In this document: positions 50,201 through 60,283 of the stretch, in pieces
Layout of the letters: every line of letters starts with the position of its first letter
How positions within the stretch are numbered: the stretch's first letter is position 1
Assembly: GCA_028285625.1 (NCBI GenBank)
Contig: JANQOX010000005.1
Coordinates: forward strand, 620,001 to 684,000
Direction of reading: 5' to 3'
DNA length: 64,000 nucleotides
Origin: Myxococcota bacterium
GTDB taxonomy: Bacteria; Myxococcota_A; UBA9160; UBA6930
The notes under the pieces: model-generated
The model's database searches: none
What the model saw: only the letters and a program-made list of their open reading frames with translations
Told to the model about the DNA's origin: nothing
Program-made: the position numbers and the translations under genes

Positions 50201-53200
50201 GCCGATCTCGCTGCCGAGAGCACCGAGCGCAAGGGTGTTGAGCGGATGCGGTGCGGGGTCGGGGCTCGCGATCAAACCCTGGTGGGCGCCGTTGACCCAC
50301 AACTCGACCTCCTCGCCGGTCGACGGATCGCTCCAGTAACGGACTTCGACGCACACCCACTCGTCGAGCGCGAGCTCGTAGGGGTCGAAGGCCTGGAATT
50401 CCGAACCGTCGTAGTCTCGGAGCACCAACCGGTGCTGACCCGTGCTCGTCGTCTCGGAGGTGAGGTCGACCGCGGGGAGGAACGAGTTGGCATCCTGGAA
50501 GCCGAGCCGTGCCAGCAGGTTCGACCGCTCGGGTTGGGACAGGTCGTAGTCCGCGCCCAGGTTCAGGTAGAACCTCGTGTGCAGCTCTGCCGGGGGGCTC
50601 ACGAGCGTCTGCGCAAGGAACTGTTCGCCCGCGGGCGCATCGGCGTACGCGACTTCGAGCGACAGGGCGCCCTCGGCAGCCTGCGCCGGGCTCGTGGCGA
50701 GCACCACCGCCGGGTCGCCGTTCGCGGAGGCCCAGTCGTCGAGGCCGGATTCGAAACCGTCCAGCAGGTGGAAGAGGCCGTTCTCGCGTACCTCCAGACT
50801 CACCGGCAGCAGCAGCACGTCGGCGGGGTCGGATCCGTTCTGGATCTCGATCGTGCCCATGTGGCTACCGACGCCGAGGGCCGACGAGTCGATCGAGACC
50901 GTGACGCGATCCGACGGGCCCACCACGCTGCCGGAGGTGCGGTCGAGCTGGATCCAGGGCGCAGTGGCCTGGGCCGTCCAGTCGAGCGTGGCCCCGCCGC
51001 GGTTGAACACGTCGAAGGTCTGCTCCGGCGCTTCGGGTCCATCGACCGCGCGCTCGAAGAACAGGAAGGGCTCGGTGCTGCCCACGGCGGGCTCGAAGTC
51101 GACCACGCCACCGATGTGGCGGTCGGCCAGGAGCAGGGCATCGAGCTGCACGCTGCCCACCGGGAAGCCATCCGGGTCGGCGGCCAGCGAGCCCGTGTAG
51201 ATCGTGTTGACGGGGTAGTTCGAGGTGTCCTGGCCGAAGGCGCCTTCCTGGTAGACGCCGTCCACCCAGTACTCGGCACCGCCGTCCGTTTCGTCGACGA
51301 CGTAGTGCACCTCGACGCTGTACCAGCGCCCGCGCTCGACCTTGAAGGGCTTGAGGTTCGCCCATTGGCCGTTCTCGACGAAGAAGGTCCAGTAGATGAA
51401 CAGCTCGCCGTTGTCCGAAGGGTCGGCCTCCTCGTCGAAGAGGCGCTCCATCGTGAGGGTGGTGGCCGAACGGAAGGTGTCTTCGTCCTGGAAGCCGAGG
51501 CTCACGAAGTACGTGGCCTGGAAGGGCACGGCCAGCTCGAAGTCGTCCTCGACGTAGAAGAAGACCCGCGTGTAGGAATCGTCGAGTTCGTCGTCGAACT
51601 GCTCGAAGAAGTACTTCACGTTGCCATTGCCACCGGTGTAGGTGACGATGCCCGCGGCGCTGCCCTCGACCGCGTTGGCCGTGGTCGTGGTCACGGTGAC
51701 GTCGGGGTCTTGCGGGCCCGCCAGCCAGTCGGCGAAGGGCGGGCCTTCGAAGTTCTCGCGCAGGTACTCGGTGCCGTCGGAAGAGACCTCGAGGTTCACG
51801 GTCACCTGGTGGGTGTCGCCGGCATCCTCGGCATTGGTGAACGTGATCGTGCCCACATGGGTTCCCGGGGCGAGCCCGGCGAGATCGGCCGAAACCCCCA
51901 CACCGACGTCGGGGCCGGTGACCGTGCCGCTCGTCGCGTCGAGCACGATCCAGGGCACGTCCGCAGAGGCCGTGAACGAGAGGCTGCTGCCGCCCGCGTT
52001 GCGCAAGGCGAGGGGAACCTGCAGCGTGCCGGGCGAGCCCGCGGTTCCGCGCAGCGTGATCGCGCTCTCGTCGGCCACGATGCTCGGTACGAACAGTGCG
52101 CCGCAGCCCACCCGCGTGTCGGCGACCACGAGGCCGTCGAACAGCACACTCCCGTCGGCCTGGACGCCGGTGTCCACGCCCAGCGAGCCGAGGGAGATCG
52201 TCTCGGCCGTCACCACCTGGCTGGCCTGCTGGAGGTCGCCGCCGCGGTGGGCCCCGTCGACCCAGTAGTCGAGCCCCACCGCGCCGCCCGCATGGCGGTA
52301 GCGCATCTCGACGCACTGCCAGGCACCCGGCTGCACCGGTGTGGTCGGAAGCTGCACGGTGCCGCCGCTGCTCACGTAGCTCGGCCCGATGGCGTAGCTG
52401 CCATCGGGTTCCTGGAAGGCCGCGAGGCTGGTGGCGAGCGCCGGGCTGCCGCCCAGGTCGCCGAGTACGCCGAGCAGGTAGTGGTTGATGAGCGGCTGCG
52501 AGAGGGTGTAGTCCGAGGACAGGCCGAGGTAGAAGCGCAGGTAGACGTCCTCGCGCGGATCGGAGATCGCCTGCTGCAGGAATGCGGCGCCGTCGGCGGC
52601 GGCGACGAGGTCTGCGCGAAGCGCCTGGTCGCCCAGGGTGTTCTCGGTGGTCAGCACGAGGGAGGCGTCGGTGGCGTCGTCCACGACGATCCACGGTGCG
52701 AAGCCGGGACTCTCGAAGCCCTCGAAGAGCAGGATGGTGCCGTCGCCGTTCACCGTCAGCTGCGCGTGGACGGTGGCGGTGTCGGTGGGGTCGGCGTCGT
52801 TCGTGAGCGTGAGCGTGCCGGTGTAGGTGCCCGCCGCGAGGCCCGCGGACTGCACCGAGACTTCGACCTCGCCGCTGCTGCCCGCGAACGTGCCCGAACC
52901 CGGGGAGACCGAGAGCCAGGGCGCATCGACGCCGGCGGTCCAGGACAGGGGGCCCGGCTGGTCGTGGTGGACCACCACGGTCTGGGAGCCGGGGTCGACG
53001 AAGCCCTCGGTGGTCTCGAACGCGAGCGAGCTCGTGGTGGTACCGAGCCCCGAGCGCACGGCGCGCACGTCCACGTCATCGAGGAAGAAGCTGCCGAGGA
53101 TCGCTACCAGCGGACCGGAGGGCCCGTCGACCCGCCGGACGCCGACCTCGACCACGTTCATCTCCTCGCTCGGGTTGGCCAGGCCGGTGGCCTCGACCAC

Positions 53201-56200
53201 CCAGGTGTCGTCGAGCCGATAGGCGAACAGGCCATTGAGGGGGTCGGCCACGTAGAAGAGCTCGACCTCGACCCAGGTGTCGAGCTCGACCGACGTGGCG
53301 GCCGTCATCTGCTGTCCCGTGCCGGTCGCGTACTCGAAGACCAGGCGCGGGCCAACGGGGGAGCCGAGCAGCAGCAGCCGTGCCGCGCTTCGAGGGAAGG
53401 GGCCGGCCGCGCGGCCCAGCCGCGCGACCTCGAGGGTCGTCCCGGTCTGCATCGCGAGGTCCGAGCCCACCCGCAGGCTGAAGGCGACCCGGACCTGTCG
53501 ATGGCTCGCGTCCAGCTGTTGGGTCAGGTAGTCCTGCTTCGGCCCCTCGCCGAGCAGCTCGGCCTGCAGCGACTGCAAGCCCGAGCTCGCCTCCAAGGTC
53601 GAGAGCGTGAGGTTCGTCGAGCCGTTCTGACCGAGGTTCCCCCAGTCTCCGAAGTCCGTGCCTTCGAAGCCGTCGCCGAAACCGGTACGGATGGTGACGG
53701 GCAGCTCGACGACGTCGTCGGGGTCGGCACCGTTGGTGATGGTGAGGGTGCCCTGGAGCAGGCCGAGGAACAGCGCCGAGACGTTGGTCGACACCGTCAC
53801 GGTCTCGGAGGCGCCGGGCCCGAGACTCCCGGAGGTGGGCTGTGCCGTCACCCAGAACGCGTCCGATGCGATCGACCAGTCGAGCGTGCCGCCGCCCGTG
53901 TTCGTGACCTGGAACGTCTGGTCGGCCGGGTCCGTGTCCTCCCGTGGCTCGACGAAGTCGATGCGCGGGACGCTCGTGCCGACGAGCGGCGCGCTCGGGT
54001 CGAAGGCGACCACGTCGAGCGTGACGGGCACGGACTGCTGGTCGCCTGCGTCCGCGTCGTTGGTCAACAGCAGGTTCGCGGTGTGCAGGCCCGCAGGGAG
54101 GCCCGTCGGGTCGGCCACCAGGTCGAGCGACTGGGCCGCCGTCGTCACCTGGCCGCCTGCGGGAGCGACCGACAGCCAGGGCTCGTCGACCGACGCGCTG
54201 AAGTCGAGGGTGCCCCCGCCGAAGTTGATCACGCCGATGCGGTCCGCCACGGGGTCGGTCTCGCCCTCGTCGACCTGGAGTGCGATCGCCGCCGCGTCCG
54301 CGCGCAGATCGGGCACGAACGGCACACCGCCGCCGATGCGGGCGTCGGCCACGGCGGGCCGATCGAGGAACACCTTGCCCAGCACGTCCCCGTCGTCCTC
54401 GACCCCGAGCGAGCCCACCGAGAGCACGTTGGCGGGGTAGGCGGAGGTGTCCTGCCCGAGGTCGCCACCCTGGTAGACCCCGTCGGCCCACACCTCGAGG
54501 CCTCCCTGTACGGCATCGGCCACGTAGTGGATCTCGGTGGTGTGCCACACACCCGGGGTGAGCGGTACGGGGTTCATCAGCCGCAGCCCGCCCGGGATCG
54601 CGTGCCCCCAGCGCAGCTTGAGCGAGCCGTCGCCCTCCTGGTCGAGCAGCAACACCGCGGCCAGCCGGTTCGAGATGCCGTCGCTCGAGCGCAGGGCGGC
54701 GAGGCTCACCGAATGCTCGGGGTCGGCGATGTCGAACGAGGGGTCGACCCGGATCGCCAGGCTCACGTAGAGGTCGTCGAGATCGTCGAGCAGATCGCGA
54801 TCGAGGAACTCCTGCTTGGTTCCGGGTCCGCTGTACTCGAGCTCGATCGCGCCCGTGCCTTCGAAGGGCGCGCTCGTGTTGTGGCGCAGGGTCACGGCCT
54901 CGCCCAGGTCCTCCACGCGGAAGGGTGTCTCCGAGGGCGTCCAGACCGAGAGCCCCGGGTCCTGGAAGCCGTCGGCGAAGTGCAGCGTGGCGTTCGGGTC
55001 GAGGGTCAGCGTGACCGGGATCAGCACCTGGTCGGTGGGGTCGGCCGAGTTGGTCACCGTGACCGTCGCCGCATGCACGCCGGTCCCCAGCCCACTCGGG
55101 TCGACCGAGACCGAAAGCGTGTTGGCGTCACCGGTCACCGTCCCCGACGCGCCCGACAGCGTGACGAAGGGCGCGCTCGCGGTCGCGGTCCAGTCGAGGG
55201 GGCCCCCACCCTGGTTGTAGATCTCGACCTCGCGCGGTCCCGGGGTGGGGCCGCCGAGCGTCGCGCCAAAGTCGATCGCGCTCTCGCTGGCGGCGACCTC
55301 CGAGACGAAGGGAACGCCGCAGCCGAGCCGCCGGTCACCGATCGCCAGCTCGTCGAATCGAACCTCGCCCGCGACCGTGGCGTTCGGGTCGACGCCGAAC
55401 GAGCCCAGCTGGATGGCGCTCACCGGGTAGGTGCTGGTGTCGCGGCCGAAGTAGGCCCCGCGGCGCACACCGTCGACCCAATACTCCATCCCTCCGCCGA
55501 GCGTCTCGGCGACGAAGTGGACCTCGACGCAGTACCACTGGTCGCGTACCAGATCGAAGGGGTCGAGGGTGTTCAGCTGTCGCGACGCGCCGTTGCTGAA
55601 GTGCGACCAGAACACGCGTAGGTCGTCGTCGAGACTGCGCTCGATCGCCATCGACAGGCCCTCGACGTAGCGCTGGTCGTCGCGGTCGCCGAGGGACATC
55701 ACGTGGTGGAGCCGGTCGAGCTCGCTGATCGCGTAGTCCGAAGAAACGGAGAACCGGTATCGCAGGTAGGTGTCGTTGCGCGGCGCGTCGAGGCGTGCCG
55801 CGATGAACCGCTCGACGTCCGCGCCAGACAGCGTGGTGACCAGGGACTGTGCCGAGCCGCCTTCGCCCGGCGCCGACAGTGCCAGGCTCGCGTCGGCCCC
55901 CGCGCCCTCGAGGGTGAAGGCCGAGAGGTCGACCTCGAAGTCCTCCTCGAGCAGGCTCGTTCCCAGTGCGTTGATCTGCAGGTCCACCGGCACCACGACC
56001 AGGTCCGTCGGGTCGCCCGTGTTGGTGAGGGTGACCTGCGTCGCGTGGGCGCCCGGCGCGAGTCCGGTGGGGTCCACGCTGGCCACGATTTCGGCAGGGC
56101 GGCTGCCGGCCGTTCCCGACGTGGGTGTGAGGACGAGCCACGGGTCGTCGCTGGCCGCCGTCCATTGGATCTCGCCGCGCCCGACGTTGAAGGTGCCGAG

Positions 56201-59200
56201 CGTCTGGGACGCCGGCGCCTCGCCCACGGTGGTCTCGAAGCCGAGACCCGCGACCGTTGCGCCGATGGCCACCGTGAAGGGATCGAGCGGATCACCGATC
56301 GGGCCATCGCCGACCAGGAGCCCGTCCAGGTACACCGCGCCCGAGGCGCCGCTACCCGCATTGAAGCCACCCACGTGCACGGCGTCGGGTTGGAAGGGAA
56401 GGCTGCGGGAGATGCCGTCGCGGAGCACGCCGTCGACCAGGTACTCGATGTGGCCGTCGGGGTCGCCCGCGCGGTAGCGCACCTCGACCTGGATCCACTG
56501 ACCGCGAGGGATGGTGGTGGGCCGGAGCGCGTCGAAGACGCCGCCCTCGCGTCGGTAGCGGACCGTCAGCTCGAGGCTGCCGTCGGGTTGGCTGACCAGG
56601 GCGAGAAGCGCGGTCGGCAGGGTGACATCGTCGACGCGCGTGGAGATCCCGGCGAGGTCGATCGCTTCGAGGGCCTGGACCGGCGCGAAGCCCGGATCGA
56701 CGAACAGCTGCACCCCCAAGGCAAGCTCGGGCGAGGGGTCGAGGCTGCGGAACAGGTGGCCCGTATTCGTTCCCGCGTAGTCGAGCTGCAGGGCGCTGGA
56801 GCCGAAGCGTGCCTCGGCCGACGACGGGGCGATGCCGAGCCCGCCGCTCGCACCCACGTTCCAGGCGGAGAGGTCGGTCTCGAAGCCGTCCTCGAAGAGC
56901 GTCGTGCCGAGCGGGTTCAGCTGGACGTCGACCGGGACGATCACTTCGTCGGTCGGGTCGGACGTGTTGGTGATCGTGATCTGTGTGGCGTGTGCGCCCG
57001 GCGCGAGGCCGGAGGGGTCGAGCGTCACGTCGATGTCGAGGGGGCGGCTGCGGACCGACCCGGACGCGGGGGAGAGCGCCAACCAGGGCGCGGGGCTCGA
57101 CGCGGTCCAGGCGAGGTCGCCTCGGCCGTCGTTGTAGACACCCAGAGGCCGGGTCTGCGGTGGCGTGCCCGCGGTCACGGCGAAGGCGAGGCTCGGCTCG
57201 GTCGTCTCGAGGCGCAGCTGGAAGGGATCGAGCGGATCGCCGATGGGGCCATCGGCGACGCGGACCCCATCCAGGTAGATGGCTCCGCTCGCGCCGGAGC
57301 CCGCGTCGAGGACACCGAGGTGAACCGCGTCGACCTCGAACGGAAGGCTGCGCGTGATCCCATCCTGCAGGCGCCCGTCGACGAGGTAGGCGATCTCGCC
57401 GGCATCTCCCGAGCGGTAGCGAATCTCGATCTGGATCCAGCGACCGCGCTCGATCGTGGTGGGGATCAGCGAGTCGAAGCTTCCCGCCGTACTCCGGTAG
57501 CGCACGCCGAGGCGGAGCCGTCCATCCGCGAGCTCTTCCAGCGCGAGGAGCGCCGTCGGTATGGTGATGCCGTCGTCCACCGTCGAGAGCCCGGCGAGAT
57601 CGATCACTTCGAGAGGCTGGGCGTGCGCAAAGGTCGGGTCGACGTACAGCTGCAGGCTGAGCGCCATCTCGCCCGCGGTCTCCACCGCCTGCACCAGGTG
57701 CCCGGTCGAGGGGCCCGAGAAGTCGAGCCGCAGCGACTGGGCGCCAAAACGCGACTGGTCGGGGCGGGGCTCGATCCCGAGGCCTGCGTCGGCACCGACC
57801 TGCCAGTCCGCCAGGCCGGCCTCGAACCCGTCCTGCACGAGCATCGTGCCCAGTGCGTTGAGCGTGAGCGAAACCGGCACGGCGAGCGTATGGCCCGGAT
57901 CGCTGCTGTCCTGGAAGGTGAGCGTGCCGGCGTGGACGCCTGGTGAGAGCGAACTCGCGTCGGCCGTGGCGGCGAGCAGCGCGGGCTGGCCCGAGACGGC
58001 GCCCGCAGCCGGCGAGACCGTCAGCCAAGGGACGTCGCTCGCTGAGGTGAAGTCGAGCACGCCGCCGCCGAGGTTCCGCACCGCGAGGGTCTGCTGCGGG
58101 GGACCGGGCGCGCCTGCCGTGACCCTGAAGTCGAGGCTCGCGGCGTCGGTGCCGAACGCCGGGTCGAAGGGCTGGAGCGGATCGCCGATCGGCATGTCCG
58201 CGACCCGCAGGCCATCGAAATGGATCCGCCCGCTTGCGTCGGCCTGCCCGTCGAGGGTTCCCAGGTACGCGACGTCGAACCCGAAGGGCAGGGTGGTCTC
58301 GATGGCGTCCTGGAAGACACCGTCGATCAGCAGCGAGAGGCGCCCATCGGGGTCTCCCGCGCGGTAGCGCAGCTCGACACGGATCCAGCGGTCGCGCTCG
58401 ATGGCGGTGGGCTGCAGCGGGATGAGCTGGGCGCCGGGTGTCTGGGCGGTGGCGTACAGGTACAGCTTGCCGTCGGCGAACTCCTCGAGCACCAGCGACG
58501 TCGTGGGGATGGTGGCCGTTCCGAACACCTGCGCGAGGCCCGCGACGTCGAGTCCGCGCGCGCCGGACGACGGGGAGAAGTTCGCGTCCACGAAGAGCTG
58601 GAGCGACAGCGCGACCTCGCCGCCGTCCAGGATGGGGTGGCGCACGTGGCCGTTGGCGGTGCTTCCGGGGTAGTCGAGGGCCAGCCCGTGCGCGCCGAAC
58701 CGCGCCTGGGCTGCCGAGACCGCAGGGGCGACCCCGACCCCGCCCGAAGCCCAGCCGGGCAGGCCCGGGTCTTCGAAACCCTCGGTCAGCTGGATCGTCC
58801 CGTCCTCGTTGATGTCGAGTGTGACCGGAACGTCCTGCTGGTCGGTCGGGTCGCCGGCATTGGTGACCGTGAGTGTCGCCTGGTACGAGCCCGCGCCGAG
58901 CGCGCTCGTGTCGGCCGAGAGCACGAGTTCGCCATCGGCGTTGACGACCGTGCCCGACGTCGGGCTCACGGTGAGCCAGGGGGCATCGGTCGTGGCCTGC
59001 CACGAGAGTTCATCACCGCCCCGGTTGTAGACGGCCACCGGCGCGTCGGCGGGGTCGCCGGACGCGAGCGTCGTGGCCAGCGCAACGGCGGCGGGGCTGG
59101 CCTCGACCTTGGGCTTGTAGGGCAGGTGCGCGCCCACGCGCTTGCGGCCGAGCGTGAGGTTGTCGAAGAAGATCGAGCCCGTAGGGGGCGCGCCGTTCTC

Positions 59201-60058
59201 CGAGATCAGCGCGCCGAGGAACATCGTGTCCACCGGGCGCTCGGCATTGCTGCGGCCACGCGCCCGCCCCTGGTAGCGGCCGTCCAGCCAGAACTCGATG
59301 CCGCCGTCGACGGCGTCGGTCTGGTAGGAGAGCTCGACCTCGTACCAGCGGTCGCGCTCGAGGGGCGCGCTCGGGACGAAGCTGGCCTGGTCGTCGTCGT
59401 CGTTCACGAGCCACAGCAGGCGGTAGTCGCCGCCGAGTTCGTGCTTCACGAGCATGGAGCTGCCGATGCGGTTCTCGGCCCCCTCACGGTCGAGCAGGTT
59501 CACGAGGAAGAGATCGCCGTCGGGCGACAGCTGGAAGTCGCTGGCCAGCCGCAGCCGGAAGTGCAGGTAGAACGCATCGTGTTCCGGCGTGAGCGTCTTC
59601 TCGAGCGAGGCCTCGAGATCGGGGTCGCCGCTGAGCGTCACGCGTGCCGACGACTGGCCCCCGGCCACCTCTTCGGTCGACAGTCCGATCGTCCCGCCGG
59701 GACTCTGGACGATCACGTTCCAGGCCGGGAAGCCCTCCCGCTCGAAGGGCTCACCGAAGATGGTGTTGCTGGGCCCCGGCTTGCCACAGCTCGCGCCCAC
59801 GGCCAGCAGCGCCAGCACCACCAGCGCACAACGTGCCAAGAGCGCATGGCCGATCCGCCCGATCTGGGGGCGACCGGGTCCGGAATCACCCGGGGACGGG
59901 CGTCGGGCATGCAGGGGGGGCACGCGGTGCAACGGAGGCTCCGAACCGCTCGGGGCGCGAGAAAGCGAAACCCGAGGCGAGATCGGTAGGTTACCCCCCG
60001 CGGACGCCAGGTGACGTACTCGGTTCCCCGAGGGGATCGTGACTGGGTGGGACACCAC
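47228..60058 (-). CDS. Giant exported repeat protein with 13 alternating ConA-like and BACON-like domains
   Basis: This encodes up to 4276 residues. A hydrophobic segment followed by Cys (residues 75-91, GASCGKP) suggests a signal and possible lipoprotein anchor; a TTG at 59839 would start just before it and give about 4203 residues. The rest alternates ConA/LamG-like lectin domains (each with WYxxEVHYR...EYWVDG and a final RxG) and BACON-like beta domains (repeating NRGGxxLxWTATTxAPWLTL and TxxNxxDPxD). I count 13 of each, one place having two BACON domains in tandem. No C-terminal anchor is seen. Such proteins usually bind polysaccharide or mediate adhesion. Codon use is like that of its neighbours. 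Confidence 0.9.
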   Translation of the reverse strand: MVSHPVTIPSGNRVRHLASAGGNLPISPRVSLSRAPSGSEPPLHRVPPLHARRPSPGDSGPGRPQIGRIGHALLARCALVVLALLAVGASCGKPGPSNTIFGEPFEREGFPAWNVIVQSPGGTIGLSTEEVAGGQSSARVTLSGDPDLEASLEKTLTPEHDAFYLHFRLRLASDFQLSPDGDLFLVNLLDREGAENRIGSSMLVKHELGGDYRLLWLVNDDDDQASFVPSAPLERDRWYEVELSYQTDAVDGGIEFWLDGRYQGRARGRSNAERPVDTMFLGALISENGAPPTGSIFFDNLTLGRKRVGAHLPYKPKVEASPAAVALATTLASGDPADAPVAVYNRGGDELSWQATTDAPWLTVSPTSGTVVNADGELVLSADTSALGAGSYQATLTVTNAGDPTDQQDVPVTLDINEDGTIQLTEGFEDPGLPGWASGGVGVAPAVSAAQARFGAHGLALDYPGSTANGHVRHPILDGGEVALSLQLFVDANFSPSSGARGLDVAGLAQVFGTATIPTTSLVLEEFADGKLYLYATAQTPGAQLIPLQPTAIERDRWIRVELRYRAGDPDGRLSLLIDGVFQDAIETTLPFGFDVAYLGTLDGQADASGRIHFDGLRVADMPIGDPLQPFDPAFGTDAASLDFRVTAGAPGPPQQTLAVRNLGGGVLDFTSASDVPWLTVSPAAGAVSGQPALLAATADASSLSPGVHAGTLTFQDSSDPGHTLAVPVSLTLNALGTMLVQDGFEAGLADWQVGADAGLGIEPRPDQSRFGAQSLRLDFSGPSTGHLVQAVETAGEMALSLQLYVDPTFAHAQPLEVIDLAGLSTVDDGITIPTALLALEELADGRLRLGVRYRSTAGSFDSLIPTTIERGRWIQIEIRYRSGDAGEIAYLVDGRLQDGITRSLPFEVDAVHLGVLDAGSGASGAIYLDGVRVADGPIGDPLDPFQLRLETTEPSLAFAVTAGTPPQTRPLGVYNDGRGDLAWTASSPAPWLALSPASGSVRSRPLDIDVTLDPSGLAPGAHATQITITNTSDPTDEVIVPVDVQLNPLGTTLFEDGFETDLSAWNVGASGGLGIAPSSAEARFGSSALQLDYAGTNTGHLFRSLDPSPELALGVQLFVDPGFAPVQALEAIDLAGISTRVDDVTLPTALLALVSQPDGSLELTVRYRREGGVFDALRPTTIPRGQWIQVEVRYRAGDPDGHIEYLVDGVLRDGISRSLPFQPDAVHVGGFNAGSGASGAVYLDGLLVGDGPIGDPLDPFTVAIGATVAGLGFETTVGEAPASQTLGTFNVGRGEIQWTAASDDPWLVLTPTSGTAGSRPAEIVASVDPTGLAPGAHATQVTLTNTGDPTDLVVVPVDLQINALGTSLLEEDFEVDLSAFTLEGAGADASLALSAPGEGGSAQSLVTTLSGADVERFIAARLDAPRNDTYLRYRFSVSSDYAISELDRLHHVMSLGDRDDQRYVEGLSMAIERSLDDDLRVFWSHFSNGASRQLNTLDPFDLVRDQWYCVEVHFVAETLGGGMEYWVDGVRRGAYFGRDTSTYPVSAIQLGSFGVDPNATVAGEVRFDELAIGDRRLGCGVPFVSEVAASESAIDFGATLGGPTPGPREVEIYNQGGGPLDWTATASAPFVTLSGASGTVTGDANTLSVSVDPSGLGTGVHAATVTVTNSADPTDQVLIPVTLTLDPNATLHFADGFQDPGLSVWTPSETPFRVEDLGEAVTLRHNTSAPFEGTGAIELEYSGPGTKQEFLDRDLLDDLDDLYVSLAIRVDPSFDIADPEHSVSLAALRSSDGISNRLAAVLLLDQEGDGSLKLRWGHAIPGGLRLMNPVPLTPGVWHTTEIHYVADAVQGGLEVWADGVYQGGDLGQDTSAYPANVLSVGSLGVEDDGDVLGKVFLDRPAVADARIGGGVPFVPDLRADAAAIALQVDEGETDPVADRIGVINFGGGTLDFSASVDEPWLSVAPAGGQVTTAAQSLDLVADPTGLPAGLHTANLLLTNDADAGDQQSVPVTLDVVAFDPSAPLVGTSVPRIDFVEPREDTDPADQTFQVTNTGGGTLDWSIASDAFWVTAQPTSGSLGPGASETVTVSTNVSALFLGLLQGTLTITNGADPDDVVELPVTIRTGFGDGFEGTDFGDWGNLGQNGSTNLTLSTLEASSGLQSLQAELLGEGPKQDYLTQQLDASHRQVRVAFSLRVGSDLAMQTGTTLEVARLGRAAGPFPRSAARLLLLGSPVGPRLVFEYATGTGQQMTAATSVELDTWVEVELFYVADPLNGLFAYRLDDTWVVEATGLANPSEEMNVVEVGVRRVDGPSGPLVAILGSFFLDDVDVRAVRSGLGTTTSSLAFETTEGFVDPGSQTVVVHHDQPGPLSWTAGVDAPWLSVSPGSGTFAGSSGEVEVSVQSAGLAAGTYTGTLTLTNDADPTDTATVHAQLTVNGDGTILLFEGFESPGFAPWIVVDDATDASLVLTTENTLGDQALRADLVAAADGAAFLQQAISDPREDVYLRFYLGLSSDYTLSQPLINHYLLGVLGDLGGSPALATSLAAFQEPDGSYAIGPSYVSSGGTVQLPTTPVQPGAWQCVEMRYRHAGGAVGLDYWVDGAHRGGDLQQASQVVTAETISLGSLGVDTGVQADGSVLFDGLVVADTRVGCGALFVPSIVADESAITLRGTAGSPGTLQVPLALRNAGGSSLSFTASADVPWIVLDATSGTVTGPDVGVGVSADLAGLAPGTHVGTITFTNAEDAGDTHQVTVNLEVSSDGTEYLRENFEGPPFADWLAGPQDPDVTVTTTTANAVEGSAAGIVTYTGGNGNVKYFFEQFDDELDDSYTRVFFYVEDDFELAVPFQATYFVSLGFQDEDTFRSATTLTMERLFDEEADPSDNGELFIYWTFFVENGQWANLKPFKVERGRWYSVEVHYVVDETDGGAEYWVDGVYQEGAFGQDTSNYPVNTIYTGSLAADPDGFPVGSVQLDALLLADRHIGGVVDFEPAVGSTEPFLFFERAVDGPEAPEQTFDVFNRGGATLDWTAQATAPWIQLDRTSGSVVGPSDRVTVSIDSSALGVGSHMGTIEIQNGSDPADVLLLPVSLEVRENGLFHLLDGFESGLDDWASANGDPAVVLATSPAQAAEGALSLEVAYADAPAGEQFLAQTLVSPPAELHTRFYLNLGADYDLSQPERSNLLARLGFQDANSFLPAVDLTSETTSTGQHRLVLRDYDGSEFQAFDPYELALDEWVCVEVRYWSDPSTGEEVELWVNGAHQGLIASPDPAPHPLNTLALGALGSEIGLSVDGSVFYDDVAIGDRRVGCSTPFDSQLAADPGVLDIAAADDAPSPQPRTLEIYNRGGSSLAWTATTSAPWLTLGETSGLVAGAASKVAVQVDSQGLAVGNHAATIDLANADDPADVLQVPVVVRVDAKGLRHLTEDFELPLTTWTTEGLDPDVALGLAPDPTNASNDVLTIGWNGNPAAEHFVRRDLEPVPRDLFIRFDLHLSSDYAITDPNRANRILRLGDRDANGFQPSIEVTTETGPSGEPLLVMRDYDGGNVRTFAPLPIETETWTCIELHYRNDAETGETFEYWVDGRHRERVSNASEDPVVPNALALGALGTEFSSPVDGTVRIDDLLVGDRRVGCNLAFVSQLATDPDALDVPTAVGAGAPLPRTIDVFNFGGSSLSWTATTSAPWLTLDATSGLVTGAASEVAVLVDSQGLAVGSHAATIDLANADDASDVLQVPVTVRVDADGLRYLSEDFEQPLAPWTTEGLDPDVVLGLGPDPTDPANDVLSVGWNGTAGEHFVRRNLEPAPRDLFIRFALHLSSDYAITDPNRANRIVRLGDRDPNGFQPAVEVTTETSPEGEPLLVMRDYDGANVRTFAPYPLATETWTCVELHYRNDPETGETFEYWVDGQHQARTSSPTVDPVSPNALAFGALGTEFSSPVTGTVSVDDVVVGDRRVGCTAQAFVPSVAAAPGGVLFEATRDGVAPIDQTFEVFNAGGGSLLWTASTTAPWLSLDRLSGLVERASDPVVLSADPTGLALGLHLADVVITNVEDPTDTLSVQVGLIVNEFQTSYFADGFESGDLAGFEELIESPDAPLVVMTGSAAEGTQSLGIDHGPSSDGGSRLRQALPASFDRAVIRFSLEVGSDYAVSQTLAPHDLVSTVERGDFFDTPAVLASLERGLDDGIDLLIQYHVAGGQRDTLDPIRLAPDTWYQIEVVYVADPLDGRVEVWVDGALESLVVSQDTGNFPISGIEVGSLAVAPGAQVSGTLHLDDVAVTDERAP
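48188..50119 (-). repeat. Near-identical 966-bp module duplication in the giant gene
   Basis: Two adjacent units of about 966 bp (322 codons) each cover one ConA-like and one BACON-like domain. Long stretches match almost base for base, for example the TTCGGGTCGGTGATGGCGTA region near 48593 and again near 49559. The other modules have diverged strongly, so this is a recent tandem duplication. Confidence 0.75.
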
Positions 60059-60283
60059 GACCCTAGTAGAATCCCTGATCGATTCCGCCCGACCGTGTGT
60101 GTTTCGTCACGCGGCGGGGCTTCCCGGCAACGTACGCTCCACTCCACATCTGCGGTTTCAAGCCCGCGGGGGGTGCGGCCGAACGTCACGGGGTCGCGCT
60201 CGCGCGATTGATACCTTCCGTGAAAACCCGGGTCCCTTCCTGCCCCAGCAGGCGGGCCCCCCCTCCCGGAGACCAGTGAACCC
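60059..60283. other. Divergent intergenic region between giant gene and radical SAM gene
   Basis: About 225 bases separate the two divergent starts. The radical SAM ATG has a GGAGAC ribosome site. No convincing -35/-10 pair, operator palindrome or terminator is seen in either direction. If the giant gene starts at the TTG 59839, its leader would include the first part of this stretch. Confidence 0.6.

Noticed and set aside
48347-55621. A 2424-codon plus-strand open frame antisense to the giant gene
   Set aside because: It mirrors the repeats of the giant gene, has low-complexity Arg/Gly/Ala content and no recognisable domain; in very GC-rich DNA the opposite strand of a repeat gene often lacks stops. 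Similar frames at 55703-57946 and 58220-59989 are rejected for the same reason.
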